A DNA stretch of 64,000 bases from an uncultured Clostridia bacterium (GTDB lineage Bacteria > Bacillota > Clostridia > TANB77 > CAG-508). The notes beneath the pieces are model-generated. The model saw only the letters and a program-made list of their open reading frames with translations, was not told the DNA's origin and made no database searches. Below, piece by piece: positions 1 to 11,312 of this stretch. Numbering within the stretch: position 1 is the stretch's first letter; each line of letters opens with the position of its first letter. Both the position numbers and the translations under genes were made by a program. The stretch lies in NCBI GenBank assembly GCA_934178555.1, contig CAKPQL010000005.1, forward strand, positions 1 to 64,000, in the 5' to 3' direction.

Positions 1-41
1 TATGAATATGCAAAAAGAGAACTATAGATAGGAGGTTTTCT

Positions 42-264
42 ATGAATATTACAGGGGTAATGTTCTATTACTATTTTGTATATAAAAGAAAATGCTAGAA
101 AAGAGATTACAAAAGAAATGGACAAAAGACTACAAACAAGTATAAAACATAGAAAATTAGGTAGAGAAGTAACATATGAATATTTAATGAGACTAGAATT
201 ATATAAATTGATAAAATATTTTATGGAAGATCTGCCTTATGAAGGGTTTAAAATATGGTGGTAA
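42..264 (+). pseudogene. cas4-cas1 deletion remnant (type I-B adaptation genes)
   Basis: An ATG at 42 behind a GGAGG site (31-35) opens MNITGVMFYYYFVYKRK, which matches the start of Cas4 nucleases. This frame stops at 96-98. In another frame, from about 85 to the TAA at 262-264, the DNA encodes the last roughly 60 residues of a type I-B Cas1, including KHRKLGREVTYEYLMRLELY and the terminal KIWW. Between these two pieces nearly all of cas4 and about four fifths of cas1 are missing. The junction lies in an A-rich stretch around 85-93, so slippage or recombination between short A-rich repeats is a likely cause (inference). Neither Cas4 nor Cas1 can be functional. Bases 1-30 may be the end of the preceding cas gene, but two frames stop there (27 and 30) and I cannot choose. 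Confidence 0.8.
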
Positions 265-265
265 T

Positions 266-550
266 ATGTATGTTATTTTAGTATATGATATTAACTTAGA
301 AGAAAAAGAAGGTCAAAAAGTATTAAGAAGAGTATTTAAAACCTGTAAAAAATATTTAGTACATATTCAGAATTCTGTATTTGAAGGTGAACTATTAGAA
401 TCACAGGCACTAAAACTTAAATCAGAGTTAGACAGATACATACGAAACGATAAAGATAGTGTTATTTTGTTTAAAAGTAGAAGTCAAAAATGGTTAGATA
501 AAGAATTTTTAGGTAAAATAGAAGAGGATAAGACATCTAACTTTTTGTAA
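266..550 (+). CDS. cas2: CRISPR-associated endoribonuclease Cas2
   Basis: Encodes 94 residues, the normal Cas2 length. It starts MYVILVYDINLEEK with the conserved aspartate after the first beta strand and ends in TSNFL, as type I-B Cas2 proteins often do. The ATG at 266 lies two bases after the cas1 stop, so the genes were translationally coupled; an in-frame start at 239 lies inside cas1 and is less likely. Cas2 normally forms the Cas1-Cas2 integrase, where it is structural. With cas1 destroyed, this intact cas2 cannot support spacer acquisition unless Cas1 is supplied from another locus. Confidence 0.9.
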   Translation: MYVILVYDINLEEKEGQKVLRRVFKTCKKYLVHIQNSVFEGELLESQALKLKSELDRYIRNDKDSVILFKSRSQKWLDKEFLGKIEEDKTSNFL

Positions 551-737
551 TTTAAATTAGTATCTGTCGACCGTTAATAATGTAAAAAACATACTGGATC
601 GACAGATGAGAAATATACTTAAATATGTGAATTTCATATATTTTATAAAATAAATAGAAAAATCAATAAATAAAAAAATATTTATCGACAGAAAAGGTAT
701 AAAAAGAGCATAGAATAAAGGGGACTATAATATACCT
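551..737 (+). promoter_or_regulatory. CRISPR leader
   Basis: AT-rich non-coding stretch between cas2 and the first repeat, in the position of the leader that carries the pre-crRNA promoter. It contains a perfect 9-bp inverted repeat, ATCTGTCGA at 562-570 and TCGACAGAT at 599-607, and a third copy of the core TCGACAGA at 685-692. Such repeated motifs could be binding sites for an integration or regulatory protein, but no function can be assigned from the sequence. Confidence 0.65.
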
Positions 738-1158
738 GTAGTAATTTAAATATAGTAGAATGTAAATCTAATTCCTTCAAGACCATACCTGCTCATAAAA
801 ACTATGTAGTAATTTAAATATAGTAGAATGTAAATAATTCTGAAAATAAAGGAATTGATTGTAATCTAAAGTAGTAATTTAAATATAGTAGAATGTAAAT
901 GCTATTCTATCTGCTATCTTATCAGGATGACTTTGTAATAATATAAATATAATAGAATGTAAATAGCGAAAAGGCTTTTGCTTACAAAATGAAATTGGTA
1001 GTAATTTAAGTATAGTAGAATGTAAAGCTATCAAACGATATGGCACTTGAATTGCTTTTCTTGTATTAATCTAAATATAGTAGAATATAAATTTTGTAAA
1101 TAACTCAATAGCAAGTGCTATTTCTTTTGTATTAATCTAAGTATACTAGAATGTGAAT
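738..1158 (+). CRISPR. Degenerating type I-B CRISPR array, 7 repeats and 6 spacers
   Basis: Repeats are 30 bp at 738-767, 806-835, 871-900, 935-964, 998-1027, 1063-1092 and 1129-1158. The consensus begins GTAGTAATTTAAATATAG and ends TAGAATGTAAAT; the ATGTAAAT end is typical of clostridial type I-B repeats. Spacers are 38, 35, 34, 33, 35 and 36 bp. The first three repeats, next to the leader, are identical. The fourth has three substitutions, and the last two carry GTATTAATCTAA at the 5' side plus changes near the 3' end. This is the usual pattern of decay at the leader-distal, oldest end. Orientation follows the adjacent leader and cas2. Confidence 0.95.
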
Positions 1159-1263
1159 ATACGATATGGGTAGTTTGTCAATACGTATATATAATGCTAA
1201 ATTTAGCATATTATTTATGGTGTGATAGAGTGATATTAGTTAAAAAATCTAATAGTAGATGTA
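1159..1263. other. Intergenic stretch after the CRISPR array
   Basis: AT-rich, no gene seen. It contains a perfect 16-bp palindrome ATGCTAAATTTAGCAT at 1194-1209 that could be an operator or the end of the pre-crRNA transcript. Nothing else stands out. Confidence 0.5.
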
Positions 1264-1298
1264 TAAAAAAGCAGCTCCGTAAAGAGTGCGGAGCTGTT
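1264..1298 (-). terminator. Rho-independent terminator for the minus-strand small gene
   Basis: An 8-bp GC-rich stem, CAGCTCCG at 1272-1279 with CGGAGCTG at 1289-1296, is followed on the minus strand by a run of T (A-run 1265-1270 on plus). It lies about 40 bases after the stop of the gene at 1337-1498. Confidence 0.8.
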
Positions 1299-1336
1299 GA
1301 AGTTTGTTGTGTTACTTTTTGCTGAAAGTTAATTAT

Positions 1337-1498
1337 CTATCTTCCTCCATACTTCTTAATTATCTTCTTATGGTGTGCTGTTCTGCGATAAGCACCAGTA
1401 GAAGTTTTTACGTAGTTGCTGTTGCAACACCGGTATCTAGAAGGATGCAGGATGGGAAGAAGTCTGTGCTGAGGATGTCTGCGTAAAGTTCTGTTCAT
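1337..1498 (-). CDS. Small basic orphan protein, 53 aa
   Basis: ATG at 1498 follows a GGAGG site on the minus strand and the frame ends at a TAG at 1337-1339. The product (MNRTLRRHPQHRLLPIL at the start, HHKKIIKKYGGR at the end) is very rich in Arg, Lys and His and has one CC pair; it could bind nucleic acid, but no family is recognised. Codon use (CGC, CTG, CCC, CAC, ACC and a CGG) is clearly GC-richer than the flanking genes. It has its own ribosome site and terminator, so it looks monocistronic. A plus-strand reading at 1304-1486 lacks these signals. Confidence 0.55.
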   Translation of the reverse strand: MNRTLRRHPQHRLLPILHPSRYRCCNSNYVKTSTGAYRRTAHHKKIIKKYGGR

Positions 1499-1560
1499 AC
1501 AAAAACCTCCATAAAATTTAATAATATAATTTTAACATAAAGTTTATAATAAAGCAATTT

Positions 1561-2097
1561 TTATCCAACCATTGTAAAGGAATTTGCATTAATATCAATT
1601 TCATTTTTATATTCTTCATAACATTTCATTGCATTTTTTATAGCATTTTTGTATGCATTAGAATTTTTATTAAATTGCATTTTACAAAATGCTTGTATTA
1701 ATGTTACATTAATTATTTCTTTGCTATATTGAATAATATCTGGATTTATAACTAAAATTTTATCTTTTGTAGTTTTATAAAAATTGTTTTTTAGTCTTTC
1801 AATTTTATAATCATCTGGTGCAAATTTTACAATATGCCTAACAAGTTCTAAAGAATATTCTAGCTCACTAGGGGCAAGCTCAGAATATAATTTCATTATT
1901 GCATGATTTATAATATCTATATTGTCAGAATTTTTATATTGCTTGGGTAAAATTAATTCAAAATCTTTATCTCTTTTATTTAGATTAATTGAATTTACAG
2001 TAGCATATTTAATGTTTAATTTATAACTAATTCCAAGCACACTAACTGCTAAATAAGATTTAAATATAGACTTCTTTTGAAATTTTAATATATCCAT
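1561..2097 (-). CDS. Hypothetical protein resembling an inactive YgjP-type zincin
   Basis: 178 residues with a GGGGGT ribosome site before the ATG at 2097. Residues about 97-145 (DDYKIERLKNNFYKTT, then ILVINPDIIQYSKEIINVTL and IQAFCKMQF) follow the layout of the YgjP/SprT-like metallopeptidase domain. That layout is a basic helix, a GS-containing turn, a beta strand ending in N, then a helix that normally carries HELxH. Here the helix reads QAFCKMQ, so the zinc-binding histidines and catalytic Glu are absent. If the relation is real this is a catalytically dead paralogue. It stands alone, opposite to ndvB. The assignment rests on pattern only. Confidence 0.5.
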   Translation of the reverse strand: MDILKFQKKSIFKSYLAVSVLGISYKLNIKYATVNSINLNKRDKDFELILPKQYKNSDNIDIINHAIMKLYSELAPSELEYSLELVRHIVKFAPDDYKIERLKNNFYKTTKDKILVINPDIIQYSKEIINVTLIQAFCKMQFNKNSNAYKNAIKNAMKCYEEYKNEIDINANSFTMVG

Positions 2098-2295
2098 TAC
2101 ATAACCCCCATTCTAAAAGATACGATAAAATATTCACAAAAACTTTGTTTGCTAACTTGTAAATAATTTTATATCTAAAAAAATAATATGTCAATATATT
2201 TTAAAAATATTTGTTCGCATTTGCATAAAAAATCTATAACTACACAAAATATGTTAGAAAATACATATTTTGTTTTAGGTGGAGGTTTTTTGTAG

Positions 2296-5200
2296 ATGAA
2301 TTCAAGGGAATACAGAGTACTAAATATAAACGGAGCAGTGTTAGATAAAAATCAACTAGAATCATATATAGAAAAAATAGCTGCAGACCATAATTTGCAG
2401 CATTTTTCTAATAAAAACACATATCCAATTCCAAGGCTAAAAGATAATTTTAAGTTTATAACGAAAACATATAACCTATTAAATGAACACATAAAAATGG
2501 GAATAGATATGTATCCAGCCGGAGAATGGCTTTTAGATAATTATTATGTAATAGAAGAAACGGTACAAACATTAGCAAAAGAGCTGACACCTAAAAAATA
2601 TAGAGAATTTATAGGTTTAGCAAATGGACCATATGAGGGATTTGCAAGAATATATGTATTGGCGGCAGAGATTGTAGCATACACAGATTGCAAAATAGAT
2701 TATGATAATTTGAAATATTGTTTACAAGCATATCAACAGAAAAAAACATTAAGCATGGAAGAAATTTGGAATTTACAGTTGTTTTTACAAATTGCAATAA
2801 TAGAAAATATACGAAACATATGTGAAAGAATATATTCATCACAAATACAAAAATATAAGGTAGAGAGCATAGTAGAAAGATTAGTTGAAAAAAAAGACTA
2901 TAGAAATCAGAAGTATAAAGCAAATCATAAAGAACAAGTGAAAGTTATATCATATAGGGAAATGAAATATCCATTTATAGAATACATGTCATACAAGTTA
3001 AAAAAATATGGAAAAAATGGAATAGCATATTTGAATGTATTAGAAGAGCAAGTAAGTAAGATGGGAACAACGATACAAGATGTAATAAAAAAGGAACATT
3101 TTCTTATAGCGACATCTAAAGTATCAATCGGTAATAGTATAACTAGTATGAGGGAAATTGGTAGATTAAATATATTAGATATATTTGAAAATATAAATGG
3201 TGTGGAGGAAGTATTAAAAGAAGATCCGGCAAATATATACAGTAAAATGGATTACAAAACAAAAGGGTATTATAGAGGAAAAATAGAAGAGATTTCCCAA
3301 AAAACAAAAATTTCAGAAATATATATAGCTAACAAAGTATTAGAATTAGCAAGTAGAGAAAATATAAACGAAAAAGCAAAGCATGTAGGGTATTATTTAA
3401 TATCAGAGCGGAATTTATGAATTATATTCTACTTTACAAATCAAACAAAAAAAGTCTCATAAAAACTTATATATATCATCAGCATTTGTAATACCACTAA
3501 TATTAACTATAGTATTAGAAATAGGGTTGAAAGCAATTACAAATTCTATAATTGCAGTAATATTATCAGTATTAATTTTTATACCAATTACAGAAATATA
3601 TATTCAAATAATAAATTATATATTAAACAAAGTAACAAAAGCAAAATTAGTACCTAAGCTAGATTTTTCTGAAGGAATACCAGAGGAATATGCGACATTT
3701 GTTGTAATACCAACTATTATAGATAGTGCAAAAAAAGTAGATGAATTAATGGAAAAACTAGAAATATATTATATGGCAAATAAAAGTAATAATATATATT
3801 TTGCTCTTTTAGGAGATGTAAAAGCAAGTAAGAATGAAAAAGAGTTTTATGATGAACAAGTAGAAAATGCAGGAATCGAAGCAGTAAAAAGGTTAAATGA
3901 AAAATATCCAAATGATAAATTTCCAATATTTCATTTTCTATATAGAAATAGAATTTGGAATGCTTCCGAAAAATGCTATTTGGGTTGGGAAAGAAAAAGA
4001 GGATTGTTAAGTCAATTTAATTTATTTTTAGTTACTGGAAAAGATGAATTTAGAACAAATACAATTGCAAAACAGTCAGAACATCCAAATATAAAATATA
4101 TAATAACTTTAGATTCTGATACAAATTTAGTATTAGACTCAGCAGTAGAGTTAATTGGGGCAATGGCTCATATTTTAAATAAACCAAAGCTTGGAAAAAA
4201 TAAAGATGTGGTTACAGAAGGACATGCACTTATGCAACCCAGAGTAGGAATAGATTTAGATGCATCACAAAAAAGTATATTTACTAAAATTTATGCAGGG
4301 CTAGGCGGAGTTGATTCATACAGTAATGCAATTTCAGATATATATCAAGATAATTTTGATGAAGGAATTTTTACAGGAAAAGGAATATATGATTTACAAA
4401 TATTTTATCACGTTTTAAATAACGAAATACCAGAAAATACAGTTTTAAGTCATGATTTATTAGAAGGAAGTTATTTAAGATGTGCGTTAGTAAATGATAT
4501 CGTATTATTAGATGGATATCCTTCTAAATATAATGCGGCAATGGGGCGAAGCCATAGATGGATACGAGGCGATTGGCAAATTGTACGTTGGTTACGAAAA
4601 AAAATAATAGATAAAAATGGAGATAAAAAAGAAAATCCATTAGGAACGTTGTCTAAGTTTAAAATATTAGATAACTTAAGAAGAAGTTTAATTCAGGTAT
4701 TTGCGTTTATTTCAATATTAATGTATGCGTTTTTTAAAATATACAAAGATGTATCAATATATCCAATTATTATACTAGCATTATTGTCAATAACAATGCC
4801 TACAATTATAGATATATTAAATTATATAATATTTAAAAAAGATGTTGGAAGCGGTTTTATAAATGCATATAAAAGTTTTTCAAATAAAGTAAGCATGATT
4901 AGAGCAAGTATATATAGGGGAATATTAGAAATAATGTGCTTACCTCACAAGGCATATATTAGTTTAAATGCAATAACTAAAACGTTATACAGAATGAATA
5001 TATCAAAGCAAAATTTATTAGAATGGACTACTGCCGAAGAAGCAGAAAAACAGGCAAAAACAGATGTGCTATCATATTATAAAAATATGCTTGTAAACTT
5101 AATAGCTGGAGTATTATTTATTTTTGCAGCTTTAAGAATTCAAAGCATTATAATGATTGCATTAGGAATATTGTGGATAACAGCACCTTGGGTTATGTGC

Positions 5201-8200
5201 TATATAAGCAAAGAGTTAGTAAGTAATAAGCAAAAAATAAAAAAAGAGGATACAGAATATGTTTTACAAATAGGAAAGAAAACATGGGAATTTTTTGAAA
5301 ACTATATAAACGAGGAAAATAACTTTCTTCCACCAGATAATTACCAAGAGGATAGAACAGAAAAAATTGCCTATAGAACTTCATCAACAAATATTGGGCT
5401 TGGGATGCTAGCAATAATTGCTGCTTATGATTTAAAATATATTACGATAGATAAAGCATTAGATATGCTAAATAAAATGTTAACAACAGTAACAAGTTTA
5501 CAGAAATGGAATGGACACTTGTATAATTGGTATAACACTAAAACTCTACAACCTCTTATGCCAAGGTATATATCGTCTGTCGATAGTGGAAATTTTGTAG
5601 GATACATGTATGTAGTAAAGCAATTTTTGATAGATGAAAAACAAAAAAATGAATATGACCAATTAGATAATATGATAAAACATATTGATGAATTAATAAA
5701 AAATACAGACTTTTCAGTATTATATGATTATAAAAAAAGGTTATTTTCAATAGGGTTTAATGTTGAGGAAAATAAATTAACAGATTCATATTATGATTTA
5801 TTAGCATCAGAGGCAAGGCAAGTGAGTTTAGTAGCAATAGCAAAGAAAGATATTCCATCAAAACATTGGAATAACTTAAGTAGAACACTTACAACTTTGA
5901 ATAAATATAAAGGGTTAATCTCATGGTCAGGTACGTCATTTGAGTATTTAATGCCAAATATAAATATAAGAAGACATGAGGGGAGTTTACTAGATGAGTC
6001 TTGCAAATTTATGATTATGAGTCAAAAAGAATATACAAAAAAGTTAGGAATACCATGGGGAATATCAGAATCTGCATTTAATTTAAGAGACCTAAATTAT
6101 AACTATCAGTATAAGGCGTTTGGAATTCCATGGTTAGGACTAAAAAGAGGTTTAGCAGATGATATGGTAGTATCATCTTATGGATTAATATTAGCATTAC
6201 CAGATGTTCCACAAGATGTAGTTAATAACCTGAGAATATTGGAAAAAGAAGATATGTATGGAAAATATGGTTTCTATGAATCAATAGATTATACAGCGTC
6301 AAGATTGAAATATGGGCAAAAAAGCTGCCCTGTAAAAACATATATGGCACATCATCAGGGGTTAATATTGTTATCAATTGATAACTTCATAAATAATAAT
6401 ATATTGCAAAAAAGATTTGGAAAAAATCCAGAAATGGCTGCTGTAGATATCTTATTACAAGAAAGGATGCCAGAGAAAGCAATTATAACAAAAGAGAAGA
6501 AAGAAAAAGTAGAAAAAATAAAATTAAATAAACATGATACTTATACAGTTAGAATATATAATAAAATAAATGAGTTTTTGCCAATAACAAATACTATATC
6601 AAATGGAAATTATACAATATGCATGAATGACAAAGGAGATGGCTTTAGCCAATATAACAATATATTAATAAATAGATTTAAGCAAACAGAAGATTATCAG
6701 CAGGGCATATATTTTTATATAAAAAATATAAATTCAAAAAGAATATGGACAAATACTTACTCAAATTATTTAGGAAAGCCAGATAAATATATTATACAAT
6801 TTGCACCAGATCAAAATAAGATAATAAGGCAAGATGGAGCAATAGAAACTACAACAAAAATAACAGTGGCACCAAATGATAATATTGAAATACGAAGGTT
6901 GGAACTAAAAAATAATGGAAATAATGAAGAAATATTAGAAGTTACAAGTTACCTGGAACCAGTAATATCAACGAAAGAACAGGATTATGCTCATCCAGCG
7001 TTTAATAATTTATTTTTAACTTATGAGCATATAGATGATTGGATTTTAGTAAAAAGAAAGCAAAGAGAAACTTCAAAGCAAGATATATATATAGGTGTAT
7101 GTTTATTTGCAGAGAATGATACTATTGGAGAAGCAGAATATGAAATAGATAAAGAAAAATTTATTGGTAGAAATAACACAGAATTACCAATAATGGTAAA
7201 GGATTCAAAACCTTTAACTAAATCTTTAGGACTAACTACAGATTCTATTGTGGCACAGAAAAGAACTGTTAAGATATTGCCAGGTCAAAAAATTACAATA
7301 GATTTAATAATAGGAATTTCAAATGAAAAATCAGAGGTAACACAGAATTTAAAAAAATATAAAAATTCACAAAAAATATCAGAAACGTTTGATTTATCTT
7401 TTGCAAGAACAGAAGCAGAAAGTATTTATTTTGATATTAATAGAAAAGACATTGAAACTTACCAAACAATGTTATCATATCTAATGTTTCAAAATCCATT
7501 AAAGAAAATAGAAATGGAAAAATTGCCTAAAAAACAATACAGCCAAAGTGAATTATGGAAGTTTGGTATATCAGGTGATTTACCAATATTATTAGTATTA
7601 ATAAAAGATGTAAATGATATATATGTTATAAATGAAATATTAAGAGCCTATGAGTTTTTTAGAGCAAAAAATATAAATATAGATTTAATAATATTAAATG
7701 AAGAGGAATATATATATGAACAATATGTAAAAGAGGAAATAGAAACAGCTATATTAAATAAACAACTTAGTTTTTTAAATAATGTTAGTATATTTGTTTT
7801 GAATGCAAAAGAAATGCACCAGAATGAAATAAACTTATTAAAATTCAGAGCTAATTTAACAATAGATGCAAAAAAAGGAAATATTGATTCTCAAATAAGA
7901 GAAAAGGAAGAAGAGTTTTTAGATACTCAATCAAATATTGGACTAGAAAACTCTGAAAATCATATATTACAGCAAGAAGAAAATATAAATATAGAAAATT
8001 TAGATGAATTGAAATATTATAATGAGTATGGTGGCTTTTCAGAAGATGGAAGCGAATATAAATTAAAAATTAGTCATGAGAGTAATACACCTATAGCGTG
8101 GAGTAATATTATGGCAAATCCTCAATTTGGAACGGTTGTAACAGACAATTTAGGAGGCTATACTTGGTATAAAAATAGTAGATTAAATAGAATAAGTTCA

Positions 8201-10387
8201 TTCAAAAATAATGTAGTATCAGATATACCATCAGAAATAATATATCTAAACGATAAAAAAACTGGAAAGGTATGGAGATTGGGAAATAAAGGAAAGCAAG
8301 AGATATATCTAACATATGGATTTGGATACACAAATGTAAAAACAATAATAGATGGAATACTTCAAGATTTAGATATATTTGTTCCCAAAGAAGACAAAGT
8401 AAAAGTAAATTTATTAAAATTAAAAAATACTACTAATGAGAAAAAAGAGTTAAAATTAGTATATTATATTAATCCTTGTATGGGTGAAGATGAAATAAAA
8501 ACAAATGGATATATAAATATGGAAAAAAGCAATAATGTTATATATGCGAAAAATTTATATAATTCATTAGAAGAAAATTCAGTAGTATATGTATCAACAA
8601 GTGAAAAAATAGATTCATATACAGGAAATAAAAAGTTCTTTATAGGTAATAAAACGATAGAAAATCCAGAGGCAATATATAAAGTATCATTAGATAATCA
8701 AAACAGTTTAGGACAATTATCTTGTATTGCAATAGAAATAAATTTAGAAATAGAAGCATATGGAAATAAGGTGATAGCACTTGCTTTAGGGGAAGAAGAG
8801 AATTTGATAGATGCAAAAAATATATCATACAAATATTCAAATATTTCAAATTGTAAAGAAGAATTAAGCAATGTAAAAAATTATTGGTATGAGTTACTAA
8901 ATAGAGTACAAGTAAAAACACCATTAGAATCAATGAATATAATGTTAAATGGTTGGATAATTTATCAGACAATGAGTTCAAGGCTTTGGGGTAAAACAGG
9001 ATATTATCAATCTGGAGGAGCTATTGGATTTAGAGATCAGTTACAAGACACATTAGGATTAAAGTATTTAAATCCAGATTTTATGAAAAAACAAATATTA
9101 CTACATTGTGCACATCAATTTGCAGAAGGAGATGTAGAACATTGGTGGCATACAGAAACTAAAAGAGGGATAAGAACTAGGTTCTCGGATGATTTGCTAT
9201 GGTTATGTTATGTAACAGCAGAATATATAAATACTACAGGTGATTATTCAATATTGGAGGAGGCAGCACCTTATATCGAAGGAGAAGTATTAGAAAAAAA
9301 TGTAGATGAAATGTATGATATACATTATGAAAGTCAACAAAAAGATACAGTATATGAACATTGTATAAAAGCAATAGAAAAATCTTTGGATTTTGGGAAA
9401 AATGGATTACCTAAAATTGGTTCTGGAGATTGGAATGATGGATTAAATACAGTTGGAAATAAAGGAATAGGAGAAAGTGTATGGCTTGCATTTTTCTTAT
9501 ATGATATTTTAGAAAAATTTATACCAATATGTAAGGCAAGACATGATGATAAAAAAGCCGAAAAATATGAAACTATAAAAAATAATTTAAAGTTTTCTAT
9601 AAATAAAAATGCATGGGATGGAAGATGGTATAAAAGAGCATTTACTGATGATGGAGATACATTAGGAAGCATAGAAAATGAAGAATGTAAAATAGATAGT
9701 ATATCACAAAGCTGGTCTGTAATATCAAATGCGGGAGAGAATGACAAAAAATATATTTCAATGGATAGTTTAGAAAAGCATTTAGTAGATAGAGAGAATG
9801 GAATAATAAAACTATTAGATCCTCCATTTGACAAAGGAAAACTACAACCAGGATATATAAAAGCGTATCTCCCAGGAGTAAGAGAAAATGGAGGACAATA
9901 CACACATGCGGCTGTATGGGCAATAATTGCTTTAGTAAAATTGGGGTTTGGAGATAAAGCCACAGAGTATTTTAGAATGATAAATCCAATAGAACATTCA
10001 AGAACAAAGGAATCAGCTAGAAAGTATAAAGTAGAGCCATATGTAATAGCTGGAGATGTGTACAGTGCAGACAATTTAGCAGGAAGAGGTGGATGGACAT
10101 GGTATACAGGTTCAAGCAGCTGGTATTATAGAGCAGGGTTAGAATATATTTTAGGACTTAAGATAGAAAAAGGCTATTTAAAGGTAGAACCATGTATTCC
10201 TATGGATTGGAAGGAATATAGCATAAGGTATAGGTACAAAACAAGTATATATAATATAAAAGTAAAGAATCCAAATTCAAAACAAACGGGGATAGAGAAA
10301 CTTATATTAAATGGAAATGACATAGAAGATAAACAAGTAAAATTAATAGATGATGGAAGTATAAATGAAATTGAAATAATAATGTAA
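2296..10387 (+). CDS. ndvB: Cyclic beta-1,2-glucan synthase, NdvB-like, read through a CGGA frameshift site
   Basis: With a +1 shift at 3409 the gene encodes about 2,696 residues, the usual size for NdvB. Order: N-terminal domain (1-370); two membrane segments near 395-440; GT84 glycosyltransferase with LDSDTNL near 605 and RSHRWIRGDW near 757; further membrane segments near 800-870 and 960-1000; a glucoamylase-like domain (HEGSLLDESCKFMIMS, KAFGIPWLGLKRG); and a C-terminal GH94 phosphorylase-like domain with GSGDWNDGLN near 2376. It should polymerise and cyclise UDP-glucose at the membrane; GH94 domains trim chains in known synthases. The zero frame stops at 3418-3420, only two codons after CGG, just where the family continues YYLISE-G-x. 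The reading frame after the C is open from 3401. Without the shift there are two ORFs of 374 and about 2,290 codons, the second lacking a ribosome site. Confidence 0.9.
3409..3412 (+). other. CGGA recoding site in ndvB
   Basis: Zero frame reads TCA GAG CGG AAT TTA TGA. Skipping the C gives TCA GAG GGA ATT TAT GAA TTA TAT, i.e. S-E-G-I-Y-E-L-Y, which continues the NdvB alignment; the family normally has Gly after this acidic residue. Removing this one base fuses the two halves. Confidence 0.75.
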
Positions 10388-10490
10388 TAGATAGGTCTGT
10401 TAGCAATAAAACCTGTTTATTTATAAAAAAACATTATTAGGTACTTGTATATTTCTCTAAACAAAATTAATAAAAAATTTGTAAAAAAAC

Positions 10491-10519
10491 TTGTACAAAA
10501 TGTATTAATATGATATAAA
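10491..10519 (+). promoter_or_regulatory. Sigma-A promoter of the walR-like gene
   Basis: TTGTAC at 10491-10496, 17-bp spacer, TATAAA at 10514-10519, 44 bp before the GTG start of the response regulator. Confidence 0.6.
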
Positions 10520-10562
10520 ATAATAGAAAAGTAAGTCTTAGTGGTGAAAGGCGGGGTTTTTT

Positions 10563-11297
10563 GTGGATATAAATAAAGGAGATAAAAAAACAATATTAAT
10601 AGTAGATGATGAAAAGCCAATAGTAGATATATTAGTTTATAACTTACAAAAAGAAGGTTATAATACATTAGAGGCAAATGATGGATTAACGGCGGTTGAT
10701 ATAGCTTTAGCAGAAAAACCAGATTTAATCCTATTAGATATAATGTTACCAAAGATGGACGGATTAACAGTATGCAAAAAAATAAGACATACACTTAATG
10801 TACCAATATTAATGTTAACAGCAAAAGATGAAGAAATAGACAAAATATTAGGATTAGAATTAGGTGCAGATGATTATATAACAAAACCATTTAGTGTAAG
10901 AGAATTAATGGCAAGAATAAAAGCAAACCTAAGAAAAGCTGATATGAATGGAAATATGGATGTACAAGAAAATACAGCACAAGAGTTAAATACAAATAAG
11001 ATAAAAGTAGGAAACTTAACATTAGATTTAGATAAATTCGAAGCAAAAGTAGGAGATGAAGTTATAGACTTAACACTAAGAGAATTTGAAGTTCTAAAAT
11101 TTCTTGCAGGTCAACCAGGACAAGTAGTTACAAGAGAAACATTACTAGAAAAAGTTTGGGGTTACGAATATTATGGAGATATAAGAACAGTAGATGTAAC
11201 AGTTAGAAGAATTAGAGAGAAAATAGAAAAAGATACTTCTGCTCCAAAAATGTTAATAACAAAAAGAGGAGTAGGATACTATATAGCATCAAAATAG
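10563..11297 (+). CDS. walR: OmpR-family response regulator, WalR/PhoP-like
   Basis: 244 residues from a GTG start. The N-terminal receiver domain has the acidic pair (VDDEKP), the phospho-acceptor Asp in LLDIMLPKMDG, the Thr/Ser position in MLTAKD and the Lys in TKPFSVREL. The C-terminal winged helix has YGDIRTVDVTVRRIREKIE and ends KRGVGYYIAS, very close to WalR (YycF), the cell-wall-homeostasis regulator of Gram-positives. The paired kinase follows after an 86-bp gap that holds a palindrome. Between the domains is a longer polar linker (MNGNMDVQENTAQELNT). PhoP is the main alternative. Confidence 0.85.
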   Translation: MDINKGDKKTILIVDDEKPIVDILVYNLQKEGYNTLEANDGLTAVDIALAEKPDLILLDIMLPKMDGLTVCKKIRHTLNVPILMLTAKDEEIDKILGLELGADDYITKPFSVRELMARIKANLRKADMNGNMDVQENTAQELNTNKIKVGNLTLDLDKFEAKVGDEVIDLTLREFEVLKFLAGQPGQVVTRETLLEKVWGYEYYGDIRTVDVTVRRIREKIEKDTSAPKMLITKRGVGYYIASK

Positions 11298-11312
11298 ATA
11301 ATAAAAAATAAT

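Noticed and set aside
1304..1486. 60-aa plus-strand ORF
   Set aside because: No ribosome site; the minus strand has GGAGG, a good start and a terminator for the 53-aa gene.
2296..3420. ndvB first half as an independent 374-aa gene
   Set aside because: It aligns only with the N-terminus of NdvB, and the second half continues it in the +1 frame with no ribosome site; one site explains both.
9334..10074. 246-codon minus-strand ORF inside ndvB
   Set aside because: Opposite-strand shadow of the GH94 domain; no ribosome site, and the plus strand is clearly coding.
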